Position numbers and translations under genes: made by a program. The notes under the pieces were generated by a model. It did not search any database. It worked only from the letters and a program-made list of their open reading frames with translations, and was not told the origin of the DNA. Below, in pieces: positions 42,156 to 51,354 of a stretch of 64,000 nt of DNA. Location of the stretch: the NCBI RefSeq assembly GCF_965228805.1, contig NZ_CBDDIE010000003.1, forward strand, positions 248,001 through 312,000, written 5' to 3'. Source of the DNA: JASBTN01 sp965228805. GTDB lineage: Bacteria > Pseudomonadota > Alphaproteobacteria > Rhodobacterales > Rhodobacteraceae. How positions within the stretch are numbered: position 1 is the first letter of the stretch; every line of letters begins with the position of its first letter.

Positions 42156-43070
42156 ATGGCACGCGACCGCGGACAGAGCGAAGAATACACCCGCCCGATC
42201 CGGCGCATCCTGGTCGGGATTTTGGTGCTGTTCCTGATCGGGTTGTTCCTGCTGTGGCGCATCGACAGCCCGCGCGTGGAACGGCTGCGCGCGAACCTCG
42301 TTGACAAGGTGGTGCCCAGCTTCGAATGGGCGCTGGTGCCGGTCACCAAGGTGACCCAGATGATCGAAGGCTTTCAGAGCTACGCGCGCATCTACGAACA
42401 GAACCAGGAACTGCGCCGCGAGCTTCAGCAGATGAAGGCCTGGAAAGAGGCCGCGACCCAATTGGAGCAGGAAAACGCCCGCCTTCTGGACCTGAACAAC
42501 GTGCGGCTGGATGCGCGCCTGTCCTATGTGTCTGGCGTGGTGCTGGCCGACAGCGGCTCGCCCTTCCGCCAGTCCGTGCTTTTGAACATCGGCGCGCGCG
42601 ACGGAGTGCTGGATGGCTGGGCGGCGATGGACGGAATTGGCCTGGTGGGCCGGATTTCCGGCGTGGGCAGCCAGACCAGCCGGGTGATCCTGCTGACCGA
42701 TACGAACTCACGCATTCCGGTGATGATCCAGCCCTCGGGCCAGCGCGCGCTGATGGTCGGGGACAATACGATCTTCCCGCCGATCGACTTCATCGAACTG
42801 CCCGATCTTGTGCGGCCTGGCGACCGGGTGGTCAGCTCGGGTGACGGAGGCGTTTTCCCGGCAGGCTTGCTGGTTGGCCATGTTGCACAAGGCAGCGACC
42901 GGCGCCTGCGGGTGCGTCTAGCGGCGGACTACGAACGGCTCGAATTCCTGCGCGTGCTGCGCAGCCATGGCACCGAGGCGGTGACCGATCCCGGCGCCCT
43001 GGTTGTCACCAACCCGCTGCCGCCTCAGCCGGTGGAACCGGAGCCCGAAATGGCGGAGGCCGAGGAATGA
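42156..43070 (+). CDS. mreC: Rod shape-determining protein MreC
   Basis: A 304-residue bitopic inner-membrane protein. One N-terminal helix (ILVGILVLFLIGLFLLWRI) is followed by a coiled coil (QNQELRRELQQMKAWKEAA) and the periplasmic beta-rich MreC domain, with DGVLDGWAAMDGIGLVGRIS and VVSSGDGGVFPAGLLVGHVA typical of the family. It links MreB to the PBP2-RodA complex. The acidic Pro-rich tail (PPQPVEPEPEMAEAEE) is lineage-variable. It is 32 bases after mreB and overlaps mreD by 4 bases (ATGA). Confidence 0.95.
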   Translation: MARDRGQSEEYTRPIRRILVGILVLFLIGLFLLWRIDSPRVERLRANLVDKVVPSFEWALVPVTKVTQMIEGFQSYARIYEQNQELRRELQQMKAWKEAATQLEQENARLLDLNNVRLDARLSYVSGVVLADSGSPFRQSVLLNIGARDGVLDGWAAMDGIGLVGRISGVGSQTSRVILLTDTNSRIPVMIQPSGQRALMVGDNTIFPPIDFIELPDLVRPGDRVVSSGDGGVFPAGLLVGHVAQGSDRRLRVRLAADYERLEFLRVLRSHGTEAVTDPGALVVTNPLPPQPVEPEPEMAEAEE

Positions 43071-43612
43071 TCGATCGGCTGACCCTGCATCGCTGGCTCT
43101 ATGCCCTGTTGCTGCTCACACTCTGTTCGCTGGTGATCTTCGCCCGTCTGCTGCCGCTCGAACCCGGCCCCAGTCGCTTTCCGGGACCAGATGTGATCCT
43201 AGCGCTCTGCACCGCCTGGGTGATGCGGCGCCCGGATTATGTGCCGGTCCTGCTGGTCGCCTTCGTGCTCCTGCTGACCGACATGCTGTTTCAGCGCCCG
43301 CCCGGGCTGCACACGGCCCTGGTCGTGTTGGCTCTAGAGTTCCTGCGCCGCCGCGAAACGCATATGCGCGACCTGCCCTTTGCTGTGGAGTGGGCCATGG
43401 TTTCCGGTGCCCTGGCCGCCGTCCTGGTGATCGAACGCATGGTGCTGGGCCTGTTCTTTGTCGATCAAGTCAGCTTCGGCTTGTCGGTCCTGCGGCTGCT
43501 CATGACCGTAGCCATCTACCCGGTCGTGGTCGTGCTCTCAGGTGTGCTATTCGGTGTGCGCCGCATCACCGCCGCAGAAGCCGAGGCCATGCGCAGGCAG
43601 GCGGCAACATGA
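43067..43612 (+). CDS. mreD: Rod shape-determining membrane protein MreD
   Basis: A 181-residue polytopic membrane protein of about five or six helices in the MreD family. Visible features are LEPGPSRFPGPDVILALCTA, and the conserved-looking RRPDYVPVLLVAFVLLLTDM region. Its role is poorly defined; it bridges MreC and the elongasome. It starts in an ATGA overlap with mreC and ends in an ATGA overlap with mrdA, so the operon is tightly coupled. Confidence 0.9.
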   Translation: MIDRLTLHRWLYALLLLTLCSLVIFARLLPLEPGPSRFPGPDVILALCTAWVMRRPDYVPVLLVAFVLLLTDMLFQRPPGLHTALVVLALEFLRRRETHMRDLPFAVEWAMVSGALAAVLVIERMVLGLFFVDQVSFGLSVLRLLMTVAIYPVVVVLSGVLFGVRRITAAEAEAMRRQAAT

Positions 43613-45552
43613 GGCGCTCACCTCAGGATACCGAACGCTCGGTGCGCCTAATCTCGCGCCGTGGCCTGCTGGTGGGCGGGTTGCAGCTGGGCTTTGCCGG
43701 GCTGCTTCTGGGGCGCATGCGTTACCTGCAAGTGGACCAGGCAGATCGCTACCGCACCCTGGCCGAGGAAAACCGCATTGCCTTCGAACTGATCCCCCCT
43801 GCGCGCGGGCTGATTTTCGACCGTAAGGGCGTGCTCTTGGCGGGCAATGAACAGACCTACCGCGTGGTCATGGTCGGCGAGGACGTGGGCGATGCGGAGG
43901 CCGTCACCGCCCATCTGAGCCGCCTGTTGCATCTTGACCCCGGCGACCTGGCCGAAGCGCTGGACGAGGCCAAACGCAAGCCCGCCGACCCGATCACCCT
44001 CGCCGACCGCGTCACTTGGGAAGAGCTCTCGCGCGTCGCCGTGAACGCGCCTGCCCTGCCCGGGATCCGGCCCGAGGTCGGGCTATCCCGCGTCTATCCC
44101 TTGGACACGGACTTCGCCCATGTGGTGGGCTATGTGGGCCGCGTGTCGGACTATGACCTCAGCCGCCTGGACGATCAGGACCCGCTGCTGCGCCTACCGC
44201 GTTTCCAGGTCGGCAAGACCGGGATCGAGAACAAGGTCGAACGCAACCTGCGCGGCAAGGCGGGCACGCGCGAGGTGGAAAAGAACGCCTATGGCCGCAT
44301 CATGCGCGAGCTCAGCCGCGAAGAGGGCATTCAGGGCGCCAATGTGCAGCTGACGGTGAACCACGCGTTGCAGAACTTCGTGCAGGCGCGGCTGGCGGGG
44401 GAAAGCGCGGCGGCGGTGGTAATGGACACTGTCACTGGCGACATCCTGGCGCTGGGATCGGCGCCGACCTATGACCCGAACAAGTTCGTGCACGGCATTT
44501 CGGTCGCCGACTACAAGGCGCTGAACGAAGATCCCTATCGCCCGCTCTACAACAAGTCCGCCTCCGGGCTTTACCCGCCCGGCTCGACCTTCAAGATGGT
44601 CACGGCGCTGGCCGCGCTTGAGGCCGGGCTGATCACCCCGGACGAAAAGATCAACTGCCCCGGCCATACGGAGCTGCACGGGCGCAAGTTCCATTGCTGG
44701 AAACGCGCAGGCCACGGGCGCACCGACCTCGCCAAGTCGCTGCGCGAAAGCTGCGATGTCTATTACTATGAGCTGGCACAGCGGGCGGGGATCGAACGGA
44801 TTTCCGAGATGGGCCGCCGTCTGGGCCTGGGCACCCGCCACGAATTGCCCCTGACCGGGGTCAGCGGCGGGGTCATGCCGACCAAGTCCTGGAAGCTGGA
44901 AAGCGGCAAGGGCGAATGGGTGGTGGGCGACAGTCTGAACGCCTCGATCGGCCAGGGTTTCGTATTGGCCACACCTCTGGAGCTGGCCGTGATGACCGCG
45001 CGCATTGCCTCAGGCAATGCGATCGAGCCGCGCATGATCCGATCCGTCGACGGTGTCGAGGCCCCGGTGCGCGGCGCCACGCGGCTCGAGGGGATCAATC
45101 CCGAACACCTCGCCGTCATCCGTGAAGGCATGTACGAGGTGGTGAACGCCCCGCGCGGCACCGCGGGCAGCTCCCGCGTGGTGGCCGAAGGCCTGCGCAT
45201 GTCAGGCAAGACCGGCACCAGCCAGGTGCGCAACATCACGGCAGCCGAACGCGCGCGCGGGGTGACCCGCAATGAGGATCTGCCCTGGGAACGGCGCGAC
45301 CACGCGCTTTTCGTCTGCTACGCGCCGGCTGACAATCCGCGCATCGCGGTGAGCGTGGTGGTGGAACATGGCGGGGGTGGTTCGACCGCCGCCGCCCCCA
45401 TCGCGCGCGACATCCTGTTGCAGGCGCATTTCGACACGCTACCGCCCCTGTCGGCCTACCCATCCTCGCAACGCGGCACGATCCGTTCGCGCTTCGAAAA
45501 GCTCGATCTGCGCGAACCGCAAACCCCGACCGAGGGGAGGGCCCGGTCGTGA
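43609..45552 (+). CDS. mrdA: Penicillin-binding protein 2 (elongasome transpeptidase)
   Basis: A 647-residue monofunctional class B PBP that cross-links peptidoglycan with RodA in lateral wall growth. A basic N-terminus precedes one membrane helix (LLVGGLQLGFAGLLLGRMRY). The pedestal region contains IPPARGLIFDRKGVLLAGNE. Transpeptidase motifs are SGLYPPGSTFKM (catalytic Ser, SxxK), SCDVYYYELAQ (SxD) and MSGKTGTSQVRN (KTGT). ATG 43609 is set by the ATGA overlap with mreD, and MRRSPQDTERSVRL is the protein start. It ends in a GTGA overlap with rodA. Confidence 0.96.
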   Translation: MRRSPQDTERSVRLISRRGLLVGGLQLGFAGLLLGRMRYLQVDQADRYRTLAEENRIAFELIPPARGLIFDRKGVLLAGNEQTYRVVMVGEDVGDAEAVTAHLSRLLHLDPGDLAEALDEAKRKPADPITLADRVTWEELSRVAVNAPALPGIRPEVGLSRVYPLDTDFAHVVGYVGRVSDYDLSRLDDQDPLLRLPRFQVGKTGIENKVERNLRGKAGTREVEKNAYGRIMRELSREEGIQGANVQLTVNHALQNFVQARLAGESAAAVVMDTVTGDILALGSAPTYDPNKFVHGISVADYKALNEDPYRPLYNKSASGLYPPGSTFKMVTALAALEAGLITPDEKINCPGHTELHGRKFHCWKRAGHGRTDLAKSLRESCDVYYYELAQRAGIERISEMGRRLGLGTRHELPLTGVSGGVMPTKSWKLESGKGEWVVGDSLNASIGQGFVLATPLELAVMTARIASGNAIEPRMIRSVDGVEAPVRGATRLEGINPEHLAVIREGMYEVVNAPRGTAGSSRVVAEGLRMSGKTGTSQVRNITAAERARGVTRNEDLPWERRDHALFVCYAPADNPRIAVSVVVEHGGGGSTAAAPIARDILLQAHFDTLPPLSAYPSSQRGTIRSRFEKLDLREPQTPTEGRARS

Positions 45553-46694
45553 GCTACCTTGAATACAACGTCAAATACGTGCCCACCGGCCTGCGCAAGG
45601 TACTCTACATCAACTGGGTTCTGGTGCTGCTGATCTCGGCGGTTTGCGGCATCGGCTTCCTGATGCTCTATTCCGTGGCGGGCGGCAATTTCGACCGTTG
45701 GGCCGGCCCGCAGATGGAGCGCTTCGCCCTGGGGCTGGTCCTGATGTTCATCACCGCCATGGTGCCGATCTGGTTCTGGCGCAACATGGCCGGGGTGGCC
45801 TATATCGTCGGCTTGGTCCTGCTGGTGCTGGTCGAATTCGTCGGCGCCACCGGCATGGGCGCGCAGCGCTGGATCGACCTGGGCTTCATGCGCTTGCAAC
45901 CGTCCGAGTTGATGAAGATCGCCATGGTGATGATGCTGGCGGCCTATTACGACTGGCTGGACGTGAACAAGGTTTCGCGTCCGCTGTGGGTGGCGCTGCC
46001 AGTGATCCTGATCCTCATCCCCACCGCGCTGGTGCTGCGCCAGCCAGACCTTGGCACCTCGATCCTGCTGGTAGCGGGGGGCGGAACGATCATGCTGCTG
46101 GCGGGCGTCAGCCTGTGGTACTTCGCCGTGGTGATCAGCGGCGGCGTCGGGTTGGTCAGCGCCGTGATCCTGTCCAAGGGCACGGAATGGCAGCTCTTAA
46201 ACGACTACCAATACCGGCGCATCGACACTTTCCTGGACCCGGCCAGCGACCCGCTGGGGGCGGGCTATCACATCACCCAATCCAAGATTACACTGGGCTC
46301 CGGCGGCTGGACCGGCAAGGGCTTCATGCAGGGCACGCAGTCGCGGCTGAACTTCATCCCGGAAAAGCACACGGATTTCATCTTCACCACGCTGGCCGAG
46401 GAATTCGGCTTCGTCGGCGCCGCCAGCCTGCTGGCGCTCTATGTGCTGATCATCTTCTTCTGCGTCGTCTCGGCGCTGCAGAACCGCGACCGGTTCTCGT
46501 CGCTCCTGATCCTGGGCATCGCGATGACGTTTTTCCTGTTCTTTGCGGTGAACATGGCGATGGTGATGGGGCTGGCCCCGGTGGTCGGCGTGCCGCTGCC
46601 GCTGGTCAGCTATGGCGGGTCGGCGATGCTGGTGCTGCTGCTGGGTTTCGGCCTGGTGCAATCGGCCCATGTGCATAGGGCCAGGCAGAAATAA
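45549..46694 (+). CDS. rodA: Rod shape-determining SEDS glycosyltransferase RodA
   Basis: A 381-residue polytopic membrane glycosyltransferase that polymerises lipid II, working with PBP2. About ten helices. Family features are LGFMRLQPSELMKIAMVMML, LRQPDLGTSILLVAGG, and the catalytic-aspartate periplasmic loop RIDTFLDPASDPLGAGYHI, then SGGWTGKGFMQGTQSRLNF and EKHTDFIFTTLAEEFGFVG. GTG start (45549) overlaps mrdA by 4 bases (GTGA). Confidence 0.96.
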   Translation: MSYLEYNVKYVPTGLRKVLYINWVLVLLISAVCGIGFLMLYSVAGGNFDRWAGPQMERFALGLVLMFITAMVPIWFWRNMAGVAYIVGLVLLVLVEFVGATGMGAQRWIDLGFMRLQPSELMKIAMVMMLAAYYDWLDVNKVSRPLWVALPVILILIPTALVLRQPDLGTSILLVAGGGTIMLLAGVSLWYFAVVISGGVGLVSAVILSKGTEWQLLNDYQYRRIDTFLDPASDPLGAGYHITQSKITLGSGGWTGKGFMQGTQSRLNFIPEKHTDFIFTTLAEEFGFVGAASLLALYVLIIFFCVVSALQNRDRFSSLLILGIAMTFFLFFAVNMAMVMGLAPVVGVPLPLVSYGGSAMLVLLLGFGLVQSAHVHRARQK

Positions 46695-46712
46695 GCCTTT
46701 TGTGAGGGACAA

Positions 46713-47642
46713 ATGATCAACGTGCTTTTCGCCGCCCGGCCGGAACGCTGGGATACCTATGAGGCGCCCCTAAGGACTGCCTTTGCCAAGGCTGGGCTGG
46801 ACGTGACCCTTTCGACCGACCTGCCCCCAGCCGAGGTCGATTACATCGTCTACGCCCCGAACGGGCCGGTCACAGATTTCTCGCCCTATACCCGCACAAA
46901 GGGCGTGTTGAGCCTCTGGGCCGGGGTCGAGAAGATCGTCGGCAATGCAACCCTGACACAGCCCCTGACCCGCATGGTCGACGAGGGCCTGGCCGAGGGC
47001 ATGGTGGAATGGGTCACCGGCCATGTGCTGCGCTATCACCTCGATATGGATCAGGACATCTGCCGTCAGGACAGCGAATGGCAGGTTCATATCCCGCCGC
47101 TGGCCCGCCACCGTAAGGTCGGCATCCTGGGGCTGGGCGAGCTGGGCACCGCTTGCGCCCGGGCCCTGACCGCGCTGAACTTCGACGTGGCCGGGTGGAG
47201 CCGCTCGCCCAAATCCGTAGACAGCATCGCCTGCCACCACGGCGCCGAGGGGCTCGAGGCGGTCCTGGGGCAGTCCGAGATTCTCGTGCTGCTCCTGCCC
47301 GCCACACCTGCCACGGAAAACACGTTGAATGCCCAGACCCTTGCCAAACTGCCCAAGGGCGCGCGAGTCGTGAACCCCGGCCGGGGCGAGCTGATCGACG
47401 ACGACGCCCTGCTGGCCGCTTTGAACACGGGGCATATCGCCCACGCCACGCTGGACGTCTTTCGTATCGAGCCCCTGCCCACAGATCACCCCTATTGGGC
47501 GCAGCCGAACGTGACGGTCACACCACACATCGCCTCGGAAACCCGGCCTGGCACCGCGGCCAAGGTCATTGCCGAGAACATCCGCCGTGGTGAGGCGGGC
47601 GAGCCGTTCCTCTACCTCGTGGATCGCGCCGCCGGGTATTGA
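46713..47642 (+). CDS. ghrA: Glyoxylate/hydroxypyruvate reductase A-like protein
   Basis: A 309-residue NAD(P)H-dependent 2-hydroxyacid dehydrogenase of the GhrA subgroup. The Rossmann loop is VGILGLGELGTACARALTAL, catalytic Arg lies in LWAGVEKIV-type region upstream and NPGRGELIDDDALLAAL supplies the loop, and catalytic Glu/His in DVFRIEPLPTDHPYW...TPHIASE. It reduces glyoxylate and hydroxypyruvate. It lies 18 bases after rodA on the same strand. Whether it belongs to the shape operon by readthrough is uncertain. Confidence 0.9.
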   Translation: MINVLFAARPERWDTYEAPLRTAFAKAGLDVTLSTDLPPAEVDYIVYAPNGPVTDFSPYTRTKGVLSLWAGVEKIVGNATLTQPLTRMVDEGLAEGMVEWVTGHVLRYHLDMDQDICRQDSEWQVHIPPLARHRKVGILGLGELGTACARALTALNFDVAGWSRSPKSVDSIACHHGAEGLEAVLGQSEILVLLLPATPATENTLNAQTLAKLPKGARVVNPGRGELIDDDALLAALNTGHIAHATLDVFRIEPLPTDHPYWAQPNVTVTPHIASETRPGTAAKVIAENIRRGEAGEPFLYLVDRAAGY

Positions 47643-47709
47643 CCCTTGCCGGGCGGGATCGACCGCCCTATATGCGGAAAATCAAATACTTCAAGAACGG
47701 AGGCGCCAG

Positions 47710-48156
47710 ATGGCCGACAGCGTGAAGATGACCTGCCTGGAATGCGGCGCGGTGAACCGTGTGCCGGTGGCCAAGCTGGGCGCCGGTCCGAAATGCGGCA
47801 CCTGCGGGGTGCGCATGAATGACGGCAAGGTGCGGGCGCTGGATCCGGCGACCCTGGCCAAGGCCGCAAAGATGGACCAGACCCCGCTGCTGGTGGACTT
47901 CTGGGCGCCTTGGTGTGGCCCCTGCCGCGCCATGGCCCCAGCCTTTTCCCAAGCCGCACAAAGCCTCGCCCCGGGCGCGCGTTTCGCCAAGATCAACACC
48001 GAGGATCACCCGAAAGTCTCGCAAAAGAACAACATCCGCGGCATCCCCGCGCTGATCCTCTATCAGAACGGCCGCGAGGTCGCGCGTCAGGCTGGCGCCA
48101 TGCCCGCCCATGCGATTGAGGCCTTCGTCAAGTCCAACGCGAAAATGCCCGATTAA
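47710..48156 (+). CDS. trxC: Thioredoxin 2 (TrxC type)
   Basis: A 148-residue thioredoxin with the additional zinc-binding N-terminus characteristic of TrxC: CLECGAVNRV...CGTCG (CxxC pairs). The active site is VDFWAPWCGPCRAMAPAF, and the cis-proline follows in IRGIPALILYQNG. It reduces disulfides in the cytoplasm and can also respond to oxidation through the zinc site. The start at ATG 47710 follows GAGGCG at a good distance. It is the last protein-coding gene before the tRNA. Confidence 0.94.
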   Translation: MADSVKMTCLECGAVNRVPVAKLGAGPKCGTCGVRMNDGKVRALDPATLAKAAKMDQTPLLVDFWAPWCGPCRAMAPAFSQAAQSLAPGARFAKINTEDHPKVSQKNNIRGIPALILYQNGREVARQAGAMPAHAIEAFVKSNAKMPD

Positions 48157-48209
48157 GTCGCGACAACTGCTTGACTTCCCGGGCCCGCGGGGGCAAATAG
48201 CCCCCCGAT

Positions 48210-48285
<76 letters not shown>

Positions 48286-48475
48286 AATCCCTCCTTCCCA
48301 ATCCTTCCGCCATGAAAAAGCTGCAAACCACGCGTTTGCATTCCCTTCACCGTGCCCGCGCGAAGAATTTGACAGGCCCCATGTCACCGGGGTTAGGCTG
48401 AGGAAAGCCGTTTTCCATCAACGCATAGCGATTGGGGGCCGGGACCTGCGCCCTGCTCCCGGATTGGGAGGATCC

Positions 48476-49537
48476 ATGAGACCGATTGCCCACCTCGCCC
48501 GCCGCCCCGGGCCCACACGCCTGCTGGCCGCTGGGATTGCCCTCTTCTGCCTGGCCCAGGGCGCACAAGCCACCGATGCCGTGGCCCGGGTCGACCTGAA
48601 CGTGCGTACCGGACCCGGCACCAGTTACGGCGTGATCGATACGCTGCGCGCTGGTGAGCTGGTCGAAGTGATTGAATGCCAGCGGGACCGTTGGTGTTAC
48701 GTGGACCATGACGGCCCAAACGGCTGGGTCAGTTCCGGGTATCTTGAGACCGCTCCGGCGGATCGCGGCACCGGACGGGACTGTCGGCTCGAGCTGCGCT
48801 TTGACGGGGATCGCCCACGTCTGAGCGTGGTTTGTGACGACCCGGAACCACCAACTGACCCGCTGCCCGCCCCCAGCACCGATTTGGCCTGTTTCTATGA
48901 CGGGGCCGGGTTCTCTGGTGCCCATTTCTGTCTTGGCGGCGGACGGTTCGATCGGCTGGACAACGGGTTCAACAACCGTATCAGTGCCATCAGCATCGAA
49001 GGTGAGGCCCGCGCGCGCGTTTGCACGGAACCGGGCCAGCGCGGGCTATGCTGGGTCGTCAGCGGGGACACCCCGGGGCTTGGGCCGCTGGTCGACAACA
49101 AGATTTCCTCCCTCGCCGTCTACACCACCTGGTGGGGCGGTGGTGGCGATCCGACCCCGCCGCGCCCGGAACCCGAACCGGCACGCCCGGTGACCTATTC
49201 GACCGGACCGCTGTCGGTCGACGGCACTTGGATGTTCGACCTGGACGAAGGCGAGCTGACCACCGCAGGAGCAGATTTCTGGTACCGCGTAGTCAACAGC
49301 ACCACCCGCCGTCTGGTGCCGCGCAATGGGGCGCAGATCGCCGTGGGCGACGGGTCGAACCGTGGTTTCAATGGCTGTAGCAGGGCCGGTTTCTCAACCC
49401 GCCCGGTGGACATGAACCGGCTGACCGTGGGCACCTATGTCTGTGTGCGTACCAGCGAAGGACGCATCAGCCAGTTCCGCGTGAACGGCTATTCCGGGCG
49501 CACAATGCGGATCGGCTATACCACCTGGGAAAGCTGA
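48476..49537 (+). CDS. Secreted SH3b plus beta/gamma-crystallin-like protein
   Basis: A 353-residue secreted protein: signal peptide (LLAAGIALFCLAQGAQA), an SH3b domain at about residues 30-90 (NVRTGPGTSYGVIDTL, CYVDHDGPNGWVSSGYL), a proline-rich linker, then a beta/gamma-crystallin-like domain (ACFYDGAGFSGAHFC, GFNNRISAISIE, KISSLAVYTTW) and a C-terminal domain of about 115 residues after a PRPEPEPARP linker. The last domain has WYRVVNSTTRRLVP and was not recognised. Ca2+ binding is possible through the crystallin fold. GGGAGG lies 5 bases before ATG 48476. Confidence 0.8.
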   Translation: MRPIAHLARRPGPTRLLAAGIALFCLAQGAQATDAVARVDLNVRTGPGTSYGVIDTLRAGELVEVIECQRDRWCYVDHDGPNGWVSSGYLETAPADRGTGRDCRLELRFDGDRPRLSVVCDDPEPPTDPLPAPSTDLACFYDGAGFSGAHFCLGGGRFDRLDNGFNNRISAISIEGEARARVCTEPGQRGLCWVVSGDTPGLGPLVDNKISSLAVYTTWWGGGGDPTPPRPEPEPARPVTYSTGPLSVDGTWMFDLDEGELTTAGADFWYRVVNSTTRRLVPRNGAQIAVGDGSNRGFNGCSRAGFSTRPVDMNRLTVGTYVCVRTSEGRISQFRVNGYSGRTMRIGYTTWES

Positions 49538-49580
49538 CATTCGCTGCCCTTGCGAGATCGTTTCGCAGGGGCGTGGCTTG

Positions 49581-49946
49581 TTAGTCGAGAAACTCCCAAC
49601 TATCCGCCCCGTCGAAGTGGCGAATGCGCAGCCCGTCCAGCGCGGCTGGGTCTACCATGGCCAGGTTGACCGCAAAGCGGTCGTTCTTTGTTCCGCTCCA
49701 ATGAGTCAGGCAGCCGCAGGTGGCGCAGCTGTTGAAGGCGATATCCCCGTCGCCCCAAGTATAGCTGCGCAGGGCTTCGGGTGCGGCTTCAATACTGCCC
49801 TCATTGGGCGGGCAATGCGCCCAGAGCGCCCGGTACCGGCGGCAGATCGAGCAATTGCAGCTGACTGCAAACTCCGGGCGGCTAACAGTGAAACGCACCG
49901 CGCCGCAGTGGCAGGCACCGGCGAGGGGCTGGTTGTTCTCAGTCAT
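49581..49946 (-). CDS. GFA (glutathione-dependent formaldehyde-activating) family protein
   Basis: A 121-residue zinc protein of the GFA/CENP-V family. The cysteine pattern is GACHCGAVRFTV, NCSICRRYRALWAHC and NSCATCGCLTHW, the usual CxC...CxxC...CxxC metal ligands. The family name comes from S-hydroxymethylglutathione formation, but many members do other chemistry. The open frame reaches 50018, but ATG 49946 (MTENNQPLAGACHCGA) is the family start. It is convergent with the SH3/crystallin gene. Confidence 0.9.
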   Translation of the reverse strand: MTENNQPLAGACHCGAVRFTVSRPEFAVSCNCSICRRYRALWAHCPPNEGSIEAAPEALRSYTWGDGDIAFNSCATCGCLTHWSGTKNDRFAVNLAMVDPAALDGLRIRHFDGADSWEFLD

Positions 49947-50100
49947 GAACGCAGGCTGCAGCGCATGGGGCGGAAAGGCAAGCGGCAGCTCTTGCCACGC
50001 CAACATGCAAATCTTCAAATGAAATGATCTTGATCAAGGATCGCCCTTGTCGCCTGTGCTTTTGCTCTCGCGAAACCTGCACAGCGAAAGGATCAATGCG

Positions 50101-50442
50101 ATGAGCTGGAACGACAAATTCGACGCCCTCAAGAACCAGGTGCGCGGGCTGAACGGCGCCAATGCCGAAGCCGCCAAGGCCTTTCAGGGTGTCGGAAAGG
50201 CGGTGAAGGAAGGTGGTGTGGTCGAGTTCAAGACCAAGGAGTTCGTCGCCCTGGGCATCGCCGTCGCCACCAAATGCGAGCCCTGCATCATGTTCCACAT
50301 CGACGCACTGATCCGCGCCGGTGCCACTCGCGACGAGGTCGCCGACGTCTTGGGCATGTGCATCCAGATGGGCGGCGGCCCGGGGCTGATGTATGCCTCC
50401 AAGGCGCTGGAATGCTACGACGAGTTCTCCGCCAGGGGCTGA
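50101..50442 (+). CDS. Carboxymuconolactone decarboxylase/AhpD-like protein
   Basis: A 113-residue CMD-family protein. The AhpD-type redox motif is CEPCIMFHIDALIRAGATRD (CxxC followed by an H), which supports a peroxidase-type rather than lactone decarboxylase role. The N-terminal helix is MSWNDKFDALKNQVRGLNGA. It is the usual single-domain length. The 3' end overlaps the convergent LysR gene by 28 bases. GAAAGGATC lies upstream of ATG 50101. Confidence 0.92.
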   Translation: MSWNDKFDALKNQVRGLNGANAEAAKAFQGVGKAVKEGGVVEFKTKEFVALGIAVATKCEPCIMFHIDALIRAGATRDEVADVLGMCIQMGGGPGLMYASKALECYDEFSARG

Positions 50443-51260
50443 GCGGCGCCCGCTTGGCGCAGCGCCGACAGGCCCTCCAGCACAGACGCCATCTGCCCTG
50501 AACGACGTGCGAAGAGCGCGTGGCAGGGCAGGTGCAGTTTCGGGGCTTCCGCCACGCGGTACAGCCCCGCCACCCCGGCCACCATGGCTGCCGGGAAATA
50601 ACCGATCCCGCCCCGTTTCAACAGGTAATCCAACCCCATCCGTGCGGACCCCAGCACGATATGCTGGCGCGCCTCGGTCGGGATCACCGCTTGCCACCCG
50701 GCCGTATAGGCCGCGCCCAATTCGAGGTTGATGAACAGCGGCCGCCCCTCGCCCAGCCGACGCGGCTGATCTGACACGAGCACCAGTTCCTCATCCGCCA
50801 AACGCTCCGCACCCAGCCCTGCGGCAGGCTCCGGGACCAGGGCGACATCCAGCAGCCCCGCGCGCACGGCCTCGCCCATGTCCAGGCTATGGTCGAAATT
50901 CAGCGTCAGCGGCACCTGCCCCTGCGCCTGTTCAAGCCAGACGGCCAGGTCCACCAGCACCCCGTCCCAGATCGACAACTGCGTGCCCAGGCGCAGGGCG
51001 GCTCGGTTGCCCGCCAGCCCGTTCTGCACTGCTTCCCAACTGCGCAGCATTTGTTCGGCATGGGGCAGAAGCTGCTGCCCGGACGGGCTGAGCCGTGCGC
51101 CTGCCGGACCACGATCGAACAGGCTCACGCCCAGCGCGCGCTCAAGCGTGCGAATCCGGGCGGACACTGCAGTCTGGGTTACATTCAGCTCCCGGGCGGC
51201 GGCGTGGAAACTGCCGCCCCGGGCAATGGCCAGGAAAGTCTCGAGCGCATCAATCTGCAT
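50415..51260 (-). CDS. LysR family transcriptional regulator
   Basis: A 281-residue LTTR. The N-terminal winged helix is MQIDALETFLAIARGGSFHA, with AARELNVTQTAVSARIRTLE as recognition helix region. The effector domain follows. It is divergent from the HD-domain oxygenase gene across about 95 bases, the classic layout for an LTTR and its target. ATG 51260 is chosen; the frame is open to 51290. Inducer unknown. Confidence 0.93.
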   Translation of the reverse strand: MQIDALETFLAIARGGSFHAAARELNVTQTAVSARIRTLERALGVSLFDRGPAGARLSPSGQQLLPHAEQMLRSWEAVQNGLAGNRAALRLGTQLSIWDGVLVDLAVWLEQAQGQVPLTLNFDHSLDMGEAVRAGLLDVALVPEPAAGLGAERLADEELVLVSDQPRRLGEGRPLFINLELGAAYTAGWQAVIPTEARQHIVLGSARMGLDYLLKRGGIGYFPAAMVAGVAGLYRVAEAPKLHLPCHALFARRSGQMASVLEGLSALRQAGAAQPLAENSS

Positions 51261-51354
51261 GTGAGCAGTTTTTCGCATCACAGCAATCAATTCAATTCTC
51301 TTTTCTGATCACAAACACATCCGTACCCTGATCCAACCAACAATGGAGAAGCGC

